Shown here one piece after another: positions 9,516 through 17,696 of a stretch of DNA of 64,000 bases. The notes below the pieces were generated by a model, which had not been told where the DNA came from, ran no database searches, and was given only the letters and a program-made list of their open reading frames with translations. The stretch is from Aldehydirespirator sp965221605 (GTDB taxonomy: Bacteria; Actinomycetota; Acidimicrobiia; Acidimicrobiales; Aldehydirespiratoraceae), in assembly GCA_965221605.1 (NCBI GenBank), contig CBDCSK010000013.1, positions 248,001 through 312,000 on the forward strand, in the 5' to 3' direction. Within the stretch, counting starts at the first letter, position 1; every line of letters starts with the position of its first letter. Both the position numbers and the translations under genes were made by a program.

Positions 9516-12098
9516 CTAGTGGTAGGAGATGGCTTCTAGGAGGTCTATGCGGTTGGCTCGGCGGGCGGGTGCCAGTGCCGCCAGCAGTCCGGCCACCGCG
9601 GCCACGATCAGGTACGCCACCATGGTGGGCCAGGGCACTGCGACCGTGGAGATGATGTTGCCGGGGAGGGACCAGGCTGTGATGGAGCCGGTGACCACGC
9701 CGGTGACCACGCCGATCAGCCCGCCGAAGGCGGCCACGATGCTTCCCTCCAGCAGGATGGCGGCCCGGATCTGCCACCGGCCCATGCCGACGGCTCGCAG
9801 CAGCCCGATCTCGCGGGTCCGCTCGAACACCGACAGGGCCATGGTGTTGGAGAAGCCCATCACCGCGATCAGCAGAGCGAGGATCAGGAACACGTCGATG
9901 ACCGCCAGCAGCGAGTCGACCTGAGTGGCCCTGCTCTGGCGGTACTCGGCCTGGTCGCGCACCTCGACCTGCGGGTAGTCGGCCAGTCCCGCTTGCAGCG
10001 CAGCCCGAGCCTGGTCACCGCTGGCTGAGGCCGCGGTGATCGCGGTGACCAGGCTGTCCTGGTCTCCGACGATGTAGCGATCCCAGTCCCGGTGGTCGAT
10101 CACCCAGGATCCCGCCACCGAGTCCTCCGAGTGCAGGGCCACCACTCCGAGAGTGGCCTGCTGCTGGCTGGAGAACTCCAGACGCACCTCGTCGCCCACG
10201 GCCAGGCCGAGCTCGTCGGCGATGTCGACATGTACCAGCACGTCACCGGAGCCGGAGCCGGCCAGGCTGCCGGAGACGACACCGGGGTCCACATGGCTCG
10301 AGAACGATGCGAGGCTGGCCGAGGTCAGCAGGTGCTGGCTGCCGTCGGGGGCGCGCACCCCGTCGATCCGGTACCGGAAGGCCTCCACCGATTCCAGCTC
10401 CGGCAGCCCGGCCAGAGCCGACGCGGCCTGCTGGCTGAACACGGGTGCCCGGTTGGCGCAGGAGCCGGAGCACATCATCCAGTCCGCCTGCACCGAGTCC
10501 TCCAGCTGATCGTTCAGGGTCTGCTTGAACGAGTTGCCGAGCACGGTGACCAGAGACACCATGGCCAGCCCGATCATCAGCGCGGAGGCGGTGGTGGCGG
10601 TGCGGCGCGGGTTGCGGACCGCGTTCAGCCGGGCCAGGCGCCCGTTCAGGGCGAACGCCCGGGCGGCCGGCCATCCCAGGACCTCCGACATCGGCCCGGA
10701 GACGGCCGGGCTGAGAATGTTGACGCCCAGCAGCATCCCGACCGCTCCGAGGCCGAGCAGCAGGATCAGCGCCGGCGTTGACGGGTCCGAGAGCAAACCC
10801 GCGGCCATGAGGACCAGACCGGTCCCGCCGACCACCGATCCGACGACGATCGACCGGCGCCGGCTGTAGGGATCGATGTCGGCGTCGTCGGCCAGGGCCA
10901 CCATCGGCGTCACCCGGCGGGCCCGCATGGCCGGCCAGAGGGCAGTGGCCAGGGTCACGCCCACGCCGAGCACCAGCGCGGCGAGGACCGGGGCGGCGCC
11001 GATGACCAGCTCGGCCCGGGGCAGGCTGTCGTTGGTGGCGACCAGCACAGCCGAGAGGCCCATCGCGACCAGGATTCCGAGGCCGAATCCCACAACGGCA
11101 GCCACTGCGCCCATCACCAGAGCCTCGACCGCCACCGTCTGGGCGACCTGGCGCCGGTCGGCTCCCAGCACCCGCAGCAGGCCGAACTCCTTGATGCGCT
11201 GGCCTGCGATCAGCGTGAAGGTGTTGTAGGTGATGAACCCCGAGATGAACAGCACGATGACCGCGAACGCCAGCAGCGCGTTGCGGAAGACCTCGAGGAG
11301 CTCGCTGAACTCCTGGTCGCGGGCGTCGACCTGCTCCTGCTGCGAGAGGACGTCGACCGACGGACCCAGAGCGCTCTCGATGGACGCCGCGACCGCCTCC
11401 AGCGAGGCTCCCGGCGACAGCCGCACGTCGATGATGTCGTAGCCGCCCCCGTCGTGCAGGACCTGCCGGGCGGTGGGCATGTCCCAGGCGACCAGCTGGA
11501 ACGGAGCCCGCAGGTCGGGCTCCATGAAGTAGAAGAGGCCGACCAGCTCGAAGGAGTGGGTGCCGGTCGGGGTGGCGATCCTGTAGCGCTCGCCGACCCG
11601 GAGTCCGGAGTCGGCCGCGGTGTGATGGTCGATGACGAACTCGTCGCCGCCGGAGGGCCGGCGGCTGACCCCGTCGTCGAGAACGAAGACCCGGCCCAGC
11701 GACTCGTCGGTGGGCCAGCCCATTCCGGCTTGCTGGCCGCCGAGCCCGGGATCGAGGGCGTCGCCGTCGGCGTCGATGACCACCACGCTGAACTCCGACA
11801 CCGCTCCGGCCGCCCTCTCCACCCCGTCGATGGCCTCCAGCTGGTCCTCAAGCGACGGGTCGAGCAGCGGCAGGTCCGCCCACTGGTCGACATCGCCCAG
11901 ACTTGACTGCGAACGGACCGAGAGGTCGACGTGGTCGTAGAGCCGGCCGGCCAGACCGGTGAGCGAGGAGCGCAGGCCGTCGGTGTTGATCAGCACACCG
12001 ACGGTGAGGGACACGCCGGCCACCACGGCGAGACCGGTGAGCGCGAACCGGATCTTCGTCCCGGCGATGTTGCGGAGGCTGTAGCGCAGCAGCGTCAT
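9516..12098 (-). CDS. FtsX-like ABC transporter permease (MacB/LolCE type)
   Basis: 860-residue integral membrane permease with two FtsX domains. A first membrane helix near residues 17-40 is followed by a periplasmic MacB-like core (about 45-260) and three helices near 270-390. A further helical block near 420-470, a second extracytoplasmic domain (about 520-720) and three C-terminal helices complete it. The pattern matches mechanotransmitting exporters that move lipoproteins, peptides or lipids out of the membrane. The partner ATPase gene lies 49 bases upstream on the same strand. A Cys pair (MCSGSC, about residue 540) in the outer domain is unusual. Confidence 0.92.
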   Translation of the reverse strand: MTLLRYSLRNIAGTKIRFALTGLAVVAGVSLTVGVLINTDGLRSSLTGLAGRLYDHVDLSVRSQSSLGDVDQWADLPLLDPSLEDQLEAIDGVERAAGAVSEFSVVVIDADGDALDPGLGGQQAGMGWPTDESLGRVFVLDDGVSRRPSGGDEFVIDHHTAADSGLRVGERYRIATPTGTHSFELVGLFYFMEPDLRAPFQLVAWDMPTARQVLHDGGGYDIIDVRLSPGASLEAVAASIESALGPSVDVLSQQEQVDARDQEFSELLEVFRNALLAFAVIVLFISGFITYNTFTLIAGQRIKEFGLLRVLGADRRQVAQTVAVEALVMGAVAAVVGFGLGILVAMGLSAVLVATNDSLPRAELVIGAAPVLAALVLGVGVTLATALWPAMRARRVTPMVALADDADIDPYSRRRSIVVGSVVGGTGLVLMAAGLLSDPSTPALILLLGLGAVGMLLGVNILSPAVSGPMSEVLGWPAARAFALNGRLARLNAVRNPRRTATTASALMIGLAMVSLVTVLGNSFKQTLNDQLEDSVQADWMMCSGSCANRAPVFSQQAASALAGLPELESVEAFRYRIDGVRAPDGSQHLLTSASLASFSSHVDPGVVSGSLAGSGSGDVLVHVDIADELGLAVGDEVRLEFSSQQQATLGVVALHSEDSVAGSWVIDHRDWDRYIVGDQDSLVTAITAASASGDQARAALQAGLADYPQVEVRDQAEYRQSRATQVDSLLAVIDVFLILALLIAVMGFSNTMALSVFERTREIGLLRAVGMGRWQIRAAILLEGSIVAAFGGLIGVVTGVVTGSITAWSLPGNIISTVAVPWPTMVAYLIVAAVAGLLAALAPARRANRIDLLEAISYH

Positions 12099-12147
12099 CG
12101 GCCCACTACCGGTTGGTCACGTAAGCAGCATCCACCGCGAGGGGAAA

Positions 12148-12978
12148 TCACTCGTCCAGTTCTTCGAAGAACTCGAGGATCTGGTCCACCGTGGCGCCCT
12201 CGGGGATTCCCCGGATGAACTGGCCCACCTGCAGGATCTTCATGTAGTCGAGGATCTGCTCGGCGGTGGGGTCGATCAGCTCGCCCTTGAGGCTGCCGTC
12301 GGACAGGAACACGGCCCGGTCCGCGAACGACGCCGCTCTGGCGTCGTGGGTCACCATCACGATGGTCTGGCCCAGATCGTCCACCGCCTTGCGCATGAAC
12401 CGCAGCACATCGGTGCCGGAACGGGAGTCGAGGTTGCCGGTGGGCTCATCGGCGAAGATGACCTCCGGCTTGCTGGCCAGCGCCCTCGACACCGCCACCC
12501 GCTGCTGCTGACCGCCGGAGAGCTCGCTGGGCCGGTGGGCCAGCCGGTCCTCCAACCCCACCGTCGCGATCACGCTGTCCACCCAATCCCGGTCGGGCTC
12601 TCGCCGGGCCAGCTCGAGCGGCAGGGTGATGTTCTCGATGGCGGTCAGTGTCGGGACCAGGTTGAAGGCCTGGAAGATGAACCCCACCCGGTCACGGCGC
12701 AGCCTGGTCAACTCCTTGTCGGACAGGGTGCTGAGGTCGGTGTCGCCGATGTAGGCCCGGCCCTCGGTGAGGTCGTCGAGAGCGGCCATGCAGTGCATGA
12801 GCGTCGACTTGCCCGACCCCGACGGACCCATGATGGCGGTGAATCGACCCTGTTCGAAGGCGATGTTCACACCGTCGAGGGCGCGGACCTCGGTCTCGCC
12901 CGAGCCGTAGACCTTGACCGCGTCCACCGCCCGGGCCGCGGCGACCGCCTCGGAGGACTCGACGGCAACGTTGCTCAT
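12148..12978 (-). CDS. ABC transporter ATP-binding protein (LolD/MacB type)
   Basis: 276 residues. The nucleotide-binding domain has Walker A GPSGSGKST, signature LSGGQQQRV, Walker B VIFADEPTGNLDS and the switch His in VTHD. It also has the NLVPTLTAIENI Q-loop region typical of the LolD/MacB subfamily. About 45 extra C-terminal residues (EQILDYMKILQVGQFIRGIP and an acidic end) go beyond the usual 230. It energises the FtsX-like permease encoded just downstream. A 73-base gap separates its start from the divergent SnoaL-like gene and probably holds both promoters; TAGACTATT near 13003-13011 (minus strand) is A/T-rich there. Confidence 0.95.
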   Translation of the reverse strand: MSNVAVESSEAVAAARAVDAVKVYGSGETEVRALDGVNIAFEQGRFTAIMGPSGSGKSTLMHCMAALDDLTEGRAYIGDTDLSTLSDKELTRLRRDRVGFIFQAFNLVPTLTAIENITLPLELARREPDRDWVDSVIATVGLEDRLAHRPSELSGGQQQRVAVSRALASKPEVIFADEPTGNLDSRSGTDVLRFMRKAVDDLGQTIVMVTHDARAASFADRAVFLSDGSLKGELIDPTAEQILDYMKILQVGQFIRGIPEGATVDQILEFFEELDE

Positions 12979-13051
12979 AACGTCGGAAACCCTACCTATC
13001 CGAATAGTCTATTGGCGGCCTCGCCCGACCCGGGGCCGGTAGCGTCGGAGG

Positions 13052-13501
13052 ATGGACGAGACCGCTCAGGGCTTGGAGGCGGCGGCCACGGCCGACGCGA
13101 TCCAGTTGCTGATAGACACCGCGGCGATCCGCCGGCTGCTGGCGGGATGCTGCCAGACCCTCGACGACGGCCACTTCGAGGAGTGGGGTTCGCTGTACAC
13201 GGAGGACTGCCGGTTCGCGGTCGCGGGGCAGCGGACCCAGGGCCGGGCCGGGATGCGGGCCATGATCGAGCCGTTCCAGACCGCAGAGCTCCGGGGCAAA
13301 CACCTGATCAGCGAGCCCCGGATCAACCTGCACGGCGACGAGGCCAACGCCACCACCGACTTCGCCTTCGTGGCCAAGGACAACAAGATCCTGCAGACCG
13401 GCCGCTACTACGACATCCTGCGCAGAGGCACCGACGGCTGGCAAGTGGCCGGCCGGGAGATCGTGTTCACCGGCGACGAACCGATCGGCCTCGACGGCTA
13501 G
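13052..13501 (+). CDS. SnoaL-like / NTF2-fold protein
   Basis: 149 residues with the SnoaL_4-type layout: an N-terminal helix (AIRRLLAGCCQTLDDGHFEE), then LYTEDCRFAVAG, GRAGMRAMIEP, and beta strands ending in DGWQVAGREIVFTG. Family members are small cone-shaped isomerases, dehydratases or hydroxylases, or non-catalytic. No substrate is evident. The GGAGG sits immediately next to ATG 13052, tighter spacing than normal, so the start is a little uncertain. The stop overlaps the stop of the convergent prepilin peptidase gene by 4 bases. Confidence 0.8.
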   Translation: MDETAQGLEAAATADAIQLLIDTAAIRRLLAGCCQTLDDGHFEEWGSLYTEDCRFAVAGQRTQGRAGMRAMIEPFQTAELRGKHLISEPRINLHGDEANATTDFAFVAKDNKILQTGRYYDILRRGTDGWQVAGREIVFTGDEPIGLDG

Positions 13502-13998
13502 CCCGCGGGAAGGAGGCCGCGAGTGGCCATCGCCCAGGCCGCGGCCGCGGCCGCGCCGGCGATCAGGTAGGGGCCGAGCGGCCGGCTGGCCCGCATCCCG
13601 TGGCGGACGATCACGATCAGGGCCTCCGGCAGGGCAAGCACGAACCCGGCCGTGAGGCCCGCCAGCGCGAACTGCCAGCCCCACCATCCGCACAGCAGGC
13701 CGTTGAGCACGCTGAGACGGACGTCGCCGAAGCCCATCGAGGGCGGATGGGCGAAGTGGACCGCGGCCAGGATGGCACCGCAGACGGCTGCTCCCAGCGC
13801 GGCGCCGATCAGGCCGGCCGGCTCGGCCTCGATCAGCGACGCCGCCGCATAGAGCACCCAAACCACCCCGGCGGTGGGCCAGATCAACCGGGTCGGCAAC
13901 AGGCCTGTGCGGAGGTCGGTCACGGCCAGCCACATGCCCGCAGCCAGCCACGCCACGGCCGCGGCCGCTACGAGCACCTCGGACACTCGACCCGGCAC
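13498..13998 (-). CDS. tadV: Prepilin peptidase, A24 family (TadV/CpaA-like)
   Basis: 166-residue membrane aspartyl protease with about six hydrophobic segments. The two catalytic Asp motifs of type IV prepilin peptidases are present: DLRTGLLP near residue 28 and GFGDVRLS near residue 91. The methyltransferase domain of PilD is absent, as in the TadV/CpaA branch. It would cleave Flp-type prepilins and TadE/G pseudopilins. The start is a GTG at 13998. It lies 1 kb before the plus-strand tad genes, on the opposite strand. A tandem 18-bp repeat (14023-14058) lies just upstream. Confidence 0.88.
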   Translation of the reverse strand: MPGRVSEVLVAAAAVAWLAAGMWLAVTDLRTGLLPTRLIWPTAGVVWVLYAAASLIEAEPAGLIGAALGAAVCGAILAAVHFAHPPSMGFGDVRLSVLNGLLCGWWGWQFALAGLTAGFVLALPEALIVIVRHGMRASRPLGPYLIAGAAAAAAWAMATRGLLPAG

Positions 13999-14022
13999 TA
14001 CGCCGCCACCTGCGGAACGGCC

Positions 14023-14058
14023 GCCACCGGAACGGCAGACGCCACCGGAACGGCAGAC
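14023..14058. repeat. 18-bp tandem repeat, two copies
   Basis: GCCACCGGAACGGCAGAC occurs at 14023-14040 and again at 14041-14058. It lies in the 121-base gap between the prepilin peptidase start and the enoyl-CoA hydratase stop. No further function is visible. Confidence 0.8.
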
Positions 14059-14119
14059 GCCAGCGGAGTCCGCTCACCAACGGCCGCGGCTCGCCGCAGC
14101 AGCGGTGGGAGAGCGGACG

Positions 14120-14851
14120 CTAGCCGTCGGCGTCCGCGTCGGAGCGTCCCATACGCCACAGGTCGCCCGCAGACCGCATGATGGCGTCGGTGAGGCCGCG
14201 GCAGGTGTTGACGCGGGTGGCCTTGAAGGCCTCGGGGTCCAGCCTCCGGGCGAGATCGTCGGCCACGCTACAGGCTCGTTCGACCGGGTCGCGGGTGGTC
14301 ACGAAGTCGAGATAACCCGCGTCGACAGCCTCTTCCGGGGAATAGAGCCGCGCCATGTTGCAGGCCATCGTCACATGCCGGGCCGACAGGCGGGACCGGG
14401 CCAGCTCGAGCGCCAGGTCCGGCACCGGCAGTCCGGTGGCAATATAGTCCATGCCGATCTCGTAGTCCCCGGCCGCGCCGACGCGGACATCGCAGCAAAG
14501 CAGCGCGACCGCGGCGGCGCCCAGGGCACGCCCCGTGCATGCGGTCACCAGCGGGCGGTGGAACTCCGCCATGTGCAGGATCAGTTCCGTGCTGCTGTGG
14601 AGCAGCTCGCTCGCGGCCTCGCCGCCCGCCCGCAGGGTCTCCTTGTCCAGGCCGACGGAGTAGCAGCCGGGACGGCCCGCGAGGACGACGGCTCCGGCAT
14701 GGTTCTGCAAGGTCCTGAAGGCACCGACCAGAGCCCGGACGGCCTCGAGGTCGACGGTGTTGTCGTGACCGTCGTCAACGGTAACCAAGGCCACGGATCC
14801 CCGGCTGCTGACGGTGACCGGTGAAGCCTCTTTGCCTCGGCCCCCTGTCAT
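14120..14851 (-). CDS. Enoyl-CoA hydratase/isomerase family protein
   Basis: 243 residues of the crotonase fold. VALVTVDDGHDNTVD opens the domain and VVLAGRPGCYSVGLD matches the first oxyanion-hole region. CTGRALGAAAVALLCCDVRVG matches the second oxyanion region, where family members usually have GxAxGGG. The canonical catalytic Glu pair is not clear. The ATG at 14851 is preceded directly by a run of 13 G on the coding strand, which must act as the ribosome-binding region. An upstream start at 14950 would run through that homopolymer and looks less likely. The gene stands alone and its substrate is unknown. Confidence 0.82.
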   Translation of the reverse strand: MTGGRGKEASPVTVSSRGSVALVTVDDGHDNTVDLEAVRALVGAFRTLQNHAGAVVLAGRPGCYSVGLDKETLRAGGEAASELLHSSTELILHMAEFHRPLVTACTGRALGAAAVALLCCDVRVGAAGDYEIGMDYIATGLPVPDLALELARSRLSARHVTMACNMARLYSPEEAVDAGYLDFVTTRDPVERACSVADDLARRLDPEAFKATRVNTCRGLTDAIMRSAGDLWRMGRSDADADG

Positions 14852-14854
14852 TCG

Positions 14855-14867
14855 CCCCCCCCCCCCC
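14855..14867. repeat. 13-base C homopolymer at the enoyl-CoA hydratase start
   Basis: Thirteen C in a row (13 G on the coding strand of the hydratase gene) end three bases before its ATG. Tracts this long are prone to slippage and could change the spacing or strength of translation initiation. They are also a common source of read-length errors. Confidence 0.85.
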
Positions 14868-15009
14868 GGCGGGTCATTCGGTCCCGTGCCATCGCGTAGA
14901 TCCTTAGCCGTGCGTAGATCCTTTGCCGGAGTCTGCAATCGCCAATCCACAGGACCCGTCCATGAGTGTAGCTTGGTCGCCGACCGCGTCCGCTAGCGTA
15001 ACGAGGCCA

Positions 15010-15825
15010 ATGACCGATCCTCCCCCTACGCAGCGACAGGAGCGCGCGCCCACCGTGCCTCAGGCCCAGCGGCGGCAGGTCATGCTTCCCGGCGGGCAGC
15101 AGAAGCGACGCAACACAAGTCTGCTCGCGTTGGGTCTGGTGCTGGTCTTCGGGGCCGGGTTCGGGTTCTGGTTCATCCTGCAGAGTATCGATCAGCGGGC
15201 CGAGTATCTGATCGCGGGCCGCACCATCGAGCGCTGGGAGGTGGTCACCGTCGCAGACCTCACCGTGGTCGAGGCCGACGTGGGCGATGCGTCGGCCCTG
15301 ACCCCCGCCCAGAGCGGCAACGTGCTCGGCAAGTGGGCGTCCGGGCGGATCCCGGCCGGCACCCTCATCACCGAGGGCCTGTTCGAGACTCCGCCGCTGT
15401 CGAGCGAGGACGAGGCGGGCAAGGTGCTCATCCAGGTGCGCCTGCCCTCGGGGGAGGCGCCGTTCGGCACCCTGAACACTGGTGACACGGTGGCCTTGCT
15501 CGGCCGGGAGTCGGCCGGTCCCGAGGGCCAGGATGGCGCTCTGGGCCTGATCGGAGTGCTGCAACTGGAGTTCGTGTCGGGTGACGACATCTACTACGTG
15601 GTCACTCCCGGGGAGGCGCTGGCCATCAAGACCAGCATCGACCGCTACACGGCGGCCGCAGACCGAACTATGGTCAAACTCGGCTTCGACCTGTCAGTCG
15701 ATGATTTGGTCGACGCGTTGGCGCAACAGGCGCAACAGTCCGCTAGCGTTCCGCCGGCCCTGCTGGACGGAACATCGGGAGTGGGTGAACTAGGGTCGGG
15801 CGCCGAGCCCGTCGAAGATCAATGA
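15010..15825 (+). CDS. Flp pilus assembly CpaB-like protein (SAF domain)
   Basis: 271 residues from ATG 15010. A cytoplasmic basic, proline/glutamine-rich head is followed by one membrane helix (about 38-58, LLALGLVLVFGAGFGFWF) and a SAF domain (about 65-125, starting YLIAGRTIERWEVVT). A second beta domain follows. This layout is the CpaB/RcpC family, a periplasmic/extracytoplasmic part of the Tad secretion machine thought to bind carbohydrate. The TadZ-like gene follows 52 bases later, so it heads the pilus operon. The 5' region holds a direct repeat (GCGTAGATCCTT near 14894 and 14912). The start at 14923 would add 29 residues and is less likely. Confidence 0.8.
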   Translation: MTDPPPTQRQERAPTVPQAQRRQVMLPGGQQKRRNTSLLALGLVLVFGAGFGFWFILQSIDQRAEYLIAGRTIERWEVVTVADLTVVEADVGDASALTPAQSGNVLGKWASGRIPAGTLITEGLFETPPLSSEDEAGKVLIQVRLPSGEAPFGTLNTGDTVALLGRESAGPEGQDGALGLIGVLQLEFVSGDDIYYVVTPGEALAIKTSIDRYTAAADRTMVKLGFDLSVDDLVDALAQQAQQSASVPPALLDGTSGVGELGSGAEPVEDQ

Positions 15826-15877
15826 TGACCATCGTCTTCCGAAAGCCAATCGAGCGACCTGCGACCCATAGCCAACG

Positions 15878-17674
15878 ATGCTGACCGTCTACAGCACTGA
15901 GGGGTCGCCGGGGGCCTCGACCACTGCCATGCATCTGGCCTCTCGCTGGGCTTCAGCGGGCCGCGAGGTGCTGCTCGTCGAGCTGGATCCTGCCGGAGGG
16001 TCGCTGAGCCACAACCTGGGGATCCAGTTCACGCCCGGGTCGGCGTCGTTCGTCGCCTCGGGTATGCCGGTTCTGAGCAACCATCTGATCGACCACGCCC
16101 AGGACGTGCTGTTCGAGAACCTCCACGTGATGCCGGCCCCGGCGAGTCCCACCGGAGCACGGGGCATCTTCAGCACCTTCGCCGACTTCGCCCTCGACCT
16201 GCGGGCGATCTCCGAGAACGAGTTGGCCGTGGTGATCGACGGTGGCCGACTCAGAGCCGAGACAGCAGCGTCGGCTCTGACGACCGAGGCGGCCGGAGTG
16301 GCGCTGGTGTGCCGCAGCACCAGCCAGTTGTCGGACCTCGACGACCTCGCCGAGGTTCTGGCCGCCAGTTCGGGCCACGGCCCTCAGGGCTTGGCGGTGA
16401 GCGTCGGCAAGCCGCCGATGGACCCCGACGAGTGGCGCGAGGCCCACGGTCTGGACTTCTGCGGCGCCATCGAGATCGTCCCCGGAGTGGCCAACGACCT
16501 CTCGGCCTACCTGGCCCGCGGCAAGCGCAGGTCCAAGAAGTGGCAGAACAGCCTGGACAAGGTCGCCGAGAAGCTGTACCCGTACGCCCAGCCGCCCCCG
16601 TCGGGGGCCACGCAGCGGGGCCGCTCGGCCGTGACTACCGGCACCGACGCGGCCGAAGGCAGCGACGCGCCGGACTCCGAGTCGGCTCCGACGGAGGCGT
16701 CGGCGGGCCACGAGCAGGCTCCGGCCGGGCCGGCGCCGGACCACACCATGCCGAAGGCACCGGTCCCGGTCGCCGGATACGACCAGCCCCACCACCCGCC
16801 GACCGCCACCGAGCCCCAACCCGGACACGAACCCCACTACCTACCCTCCGGCCACGACCAGCCGGCGCCCTACGGCCACGGGCCGTATCCCGCGCAGCCC
16901 CACGAACAGCCCCAACCCGGACACGAACCCTGGCCCGCATACGACCAGCCCCAACCCGGACACGAACCCCACTACCAGCCGACCGGACACGAACCCCGGC
17001 CCCCATACGACCAGCCCCACTACCTGCCGCCCACTACCGGAGCCGGCGGTTACGGACAGGCCCCGCCACCAGCGACACCCGAGGGCTACCCGGGCCACGA
17101 CCAGCCGGCGCCCTACGGCCACGGGCCGTATCCCGCGCAGCCCCACGAACAGCCCCAACCCGGACACGAACCCTGGCCCGCATACGACCAGCCCCAACCC
17201 GGACACGAACCCCACTACCAGCCGACCGGACACGAACCCCGGCCCCCATACGACCAGCCCCACTACCTGCCGCCCACTACCGGAGCCGGCGGTTACGGAC
17301 AGGCCCCGCCACCAGCGACACCCGAGGGCTACCCGGGCCACGACCAGCCGGCGCCCTACGGCCACGGGCCGTATCCCGCGCAGCCCCACGACCAGCCCCA
17401 GTCCCATTACGACCCGGCCCCACCCGCCCCCGGCGACCAGCCCCACCCCGCGACGATGCCGCCGCAGGCCGCAGCCCCGCACCAACAAACCCCCCACGAC
17501 CAGGCCCCACCCGCCCCCGGCGACCCGCCCCACCCCGCGACGATGCCGCCGCAGGCCGCAGAGCCCGAAACCCAGCCGCGGCCCGACATCAAGCCCACCG
17601 GCTCGTTCCGTGACTGGGCTCGCAAGCTGCACGGCTCCGACGCCGCTGACGTGACCGCCCGTCGGGGCGGATGA
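15878..17674 (+). CDS. TadZ/CpaE-like ParA-fold protein with long repeat-rich tail
   Basis: 598 residues. The first 240 have a ParA/MinD fold: TEGSPGASTTAMHLA stands where the deviant Walker A should be but lacks its Lys, VLLVELDPAGGSLS follows, and VVIDGGRL is later. Family members place the Tad machine at a cell pole or site. Residues about 300-560 are a His/Gln/Pro/Tyr-rich low-complexity tail (GHEP, YDQP, GYGQ motifs) that contains an 81-residue unit repeated almost exactly. The end (FRDWARKLHGSDA) is again ordered-looking. It lies between the CpaB-like gene and tadA. The missing Walker Lys suggests weak or no ATP hydrolysis. Confidence 0.8.
   Translation: MLTVYSTEGSPGASTTAMHLASRWASAGREVLLVELDPAGGSLSHNLGIQFTPGSASFVASGMPVLSNHLIDHAQDVLFENLHVMPAPASPTGARGIFSTFADFALDLRAISENELAVVIDGGRLRAETAASALTTEAAGVALVCRSTSQLSDLDDLAEVLAASSGHGPQGLAVSVGKPPMDPDEWREAHGLDFCGAIEIVPGVANDLSAYLARGKRRSKKWQNSLDKVAEKLYPYAQPPPSGATQRGRSAVTTGTDAAEGSDAPDSESAPTEASAGHEQAPAGPAPDHTMPKAPVPVAGYDQPHHPPTATEPQPGHEPHYLPSGHDQPAPYGHGPYPAQPHEQPQPGHEPWPAYDQPQPGHEPHYQPTGHEPRPPYDQPHYLPPTTGAGGYGQAPPPATPEGYPGHDQPAPYGHGPYPAQPHEQPQPGHEPWPAYDQPQPGHEPHYQPTGHEPRPPYDQPHYLPPTTGAGGYGQAPPPATPEGYPGHDQPAPYGHGPYPAQPHDQPQSHYDPAPPAPGDQPHPATMPPQAAAPHQQTPHDQAPPAPGDPPHPATMPPQAAEPETQPRPDIKPTGSFRDWARKLHGSDAADVTARRGG
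16850..17391. repeat. 243-bp tandem repeat inside the TadZ-like gene
   Basis: Units begin at 16850, 17093 and 17336 with a constant 243-base (81-codon) spacing. The first two are full length and look virtually identical. The third stops matching after 17391. Each codes for His/Pro/Gln-rich peptide containing YGHGPYPAQPH and THGHEP-like motifs. Near identity indicates a recent duplication, so the tail length probably varies between strains. Confidence 0.93.
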
Positions 17675-17696
17675 GGGCGACCCGCCCGACGGTGCA

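Noticed and set aside
12346..14181. 611-codon plus-strand open frame antisense to the ABC ATPase
   Set aside because: It crosses several real genes on both strands and carries no conserved motif.
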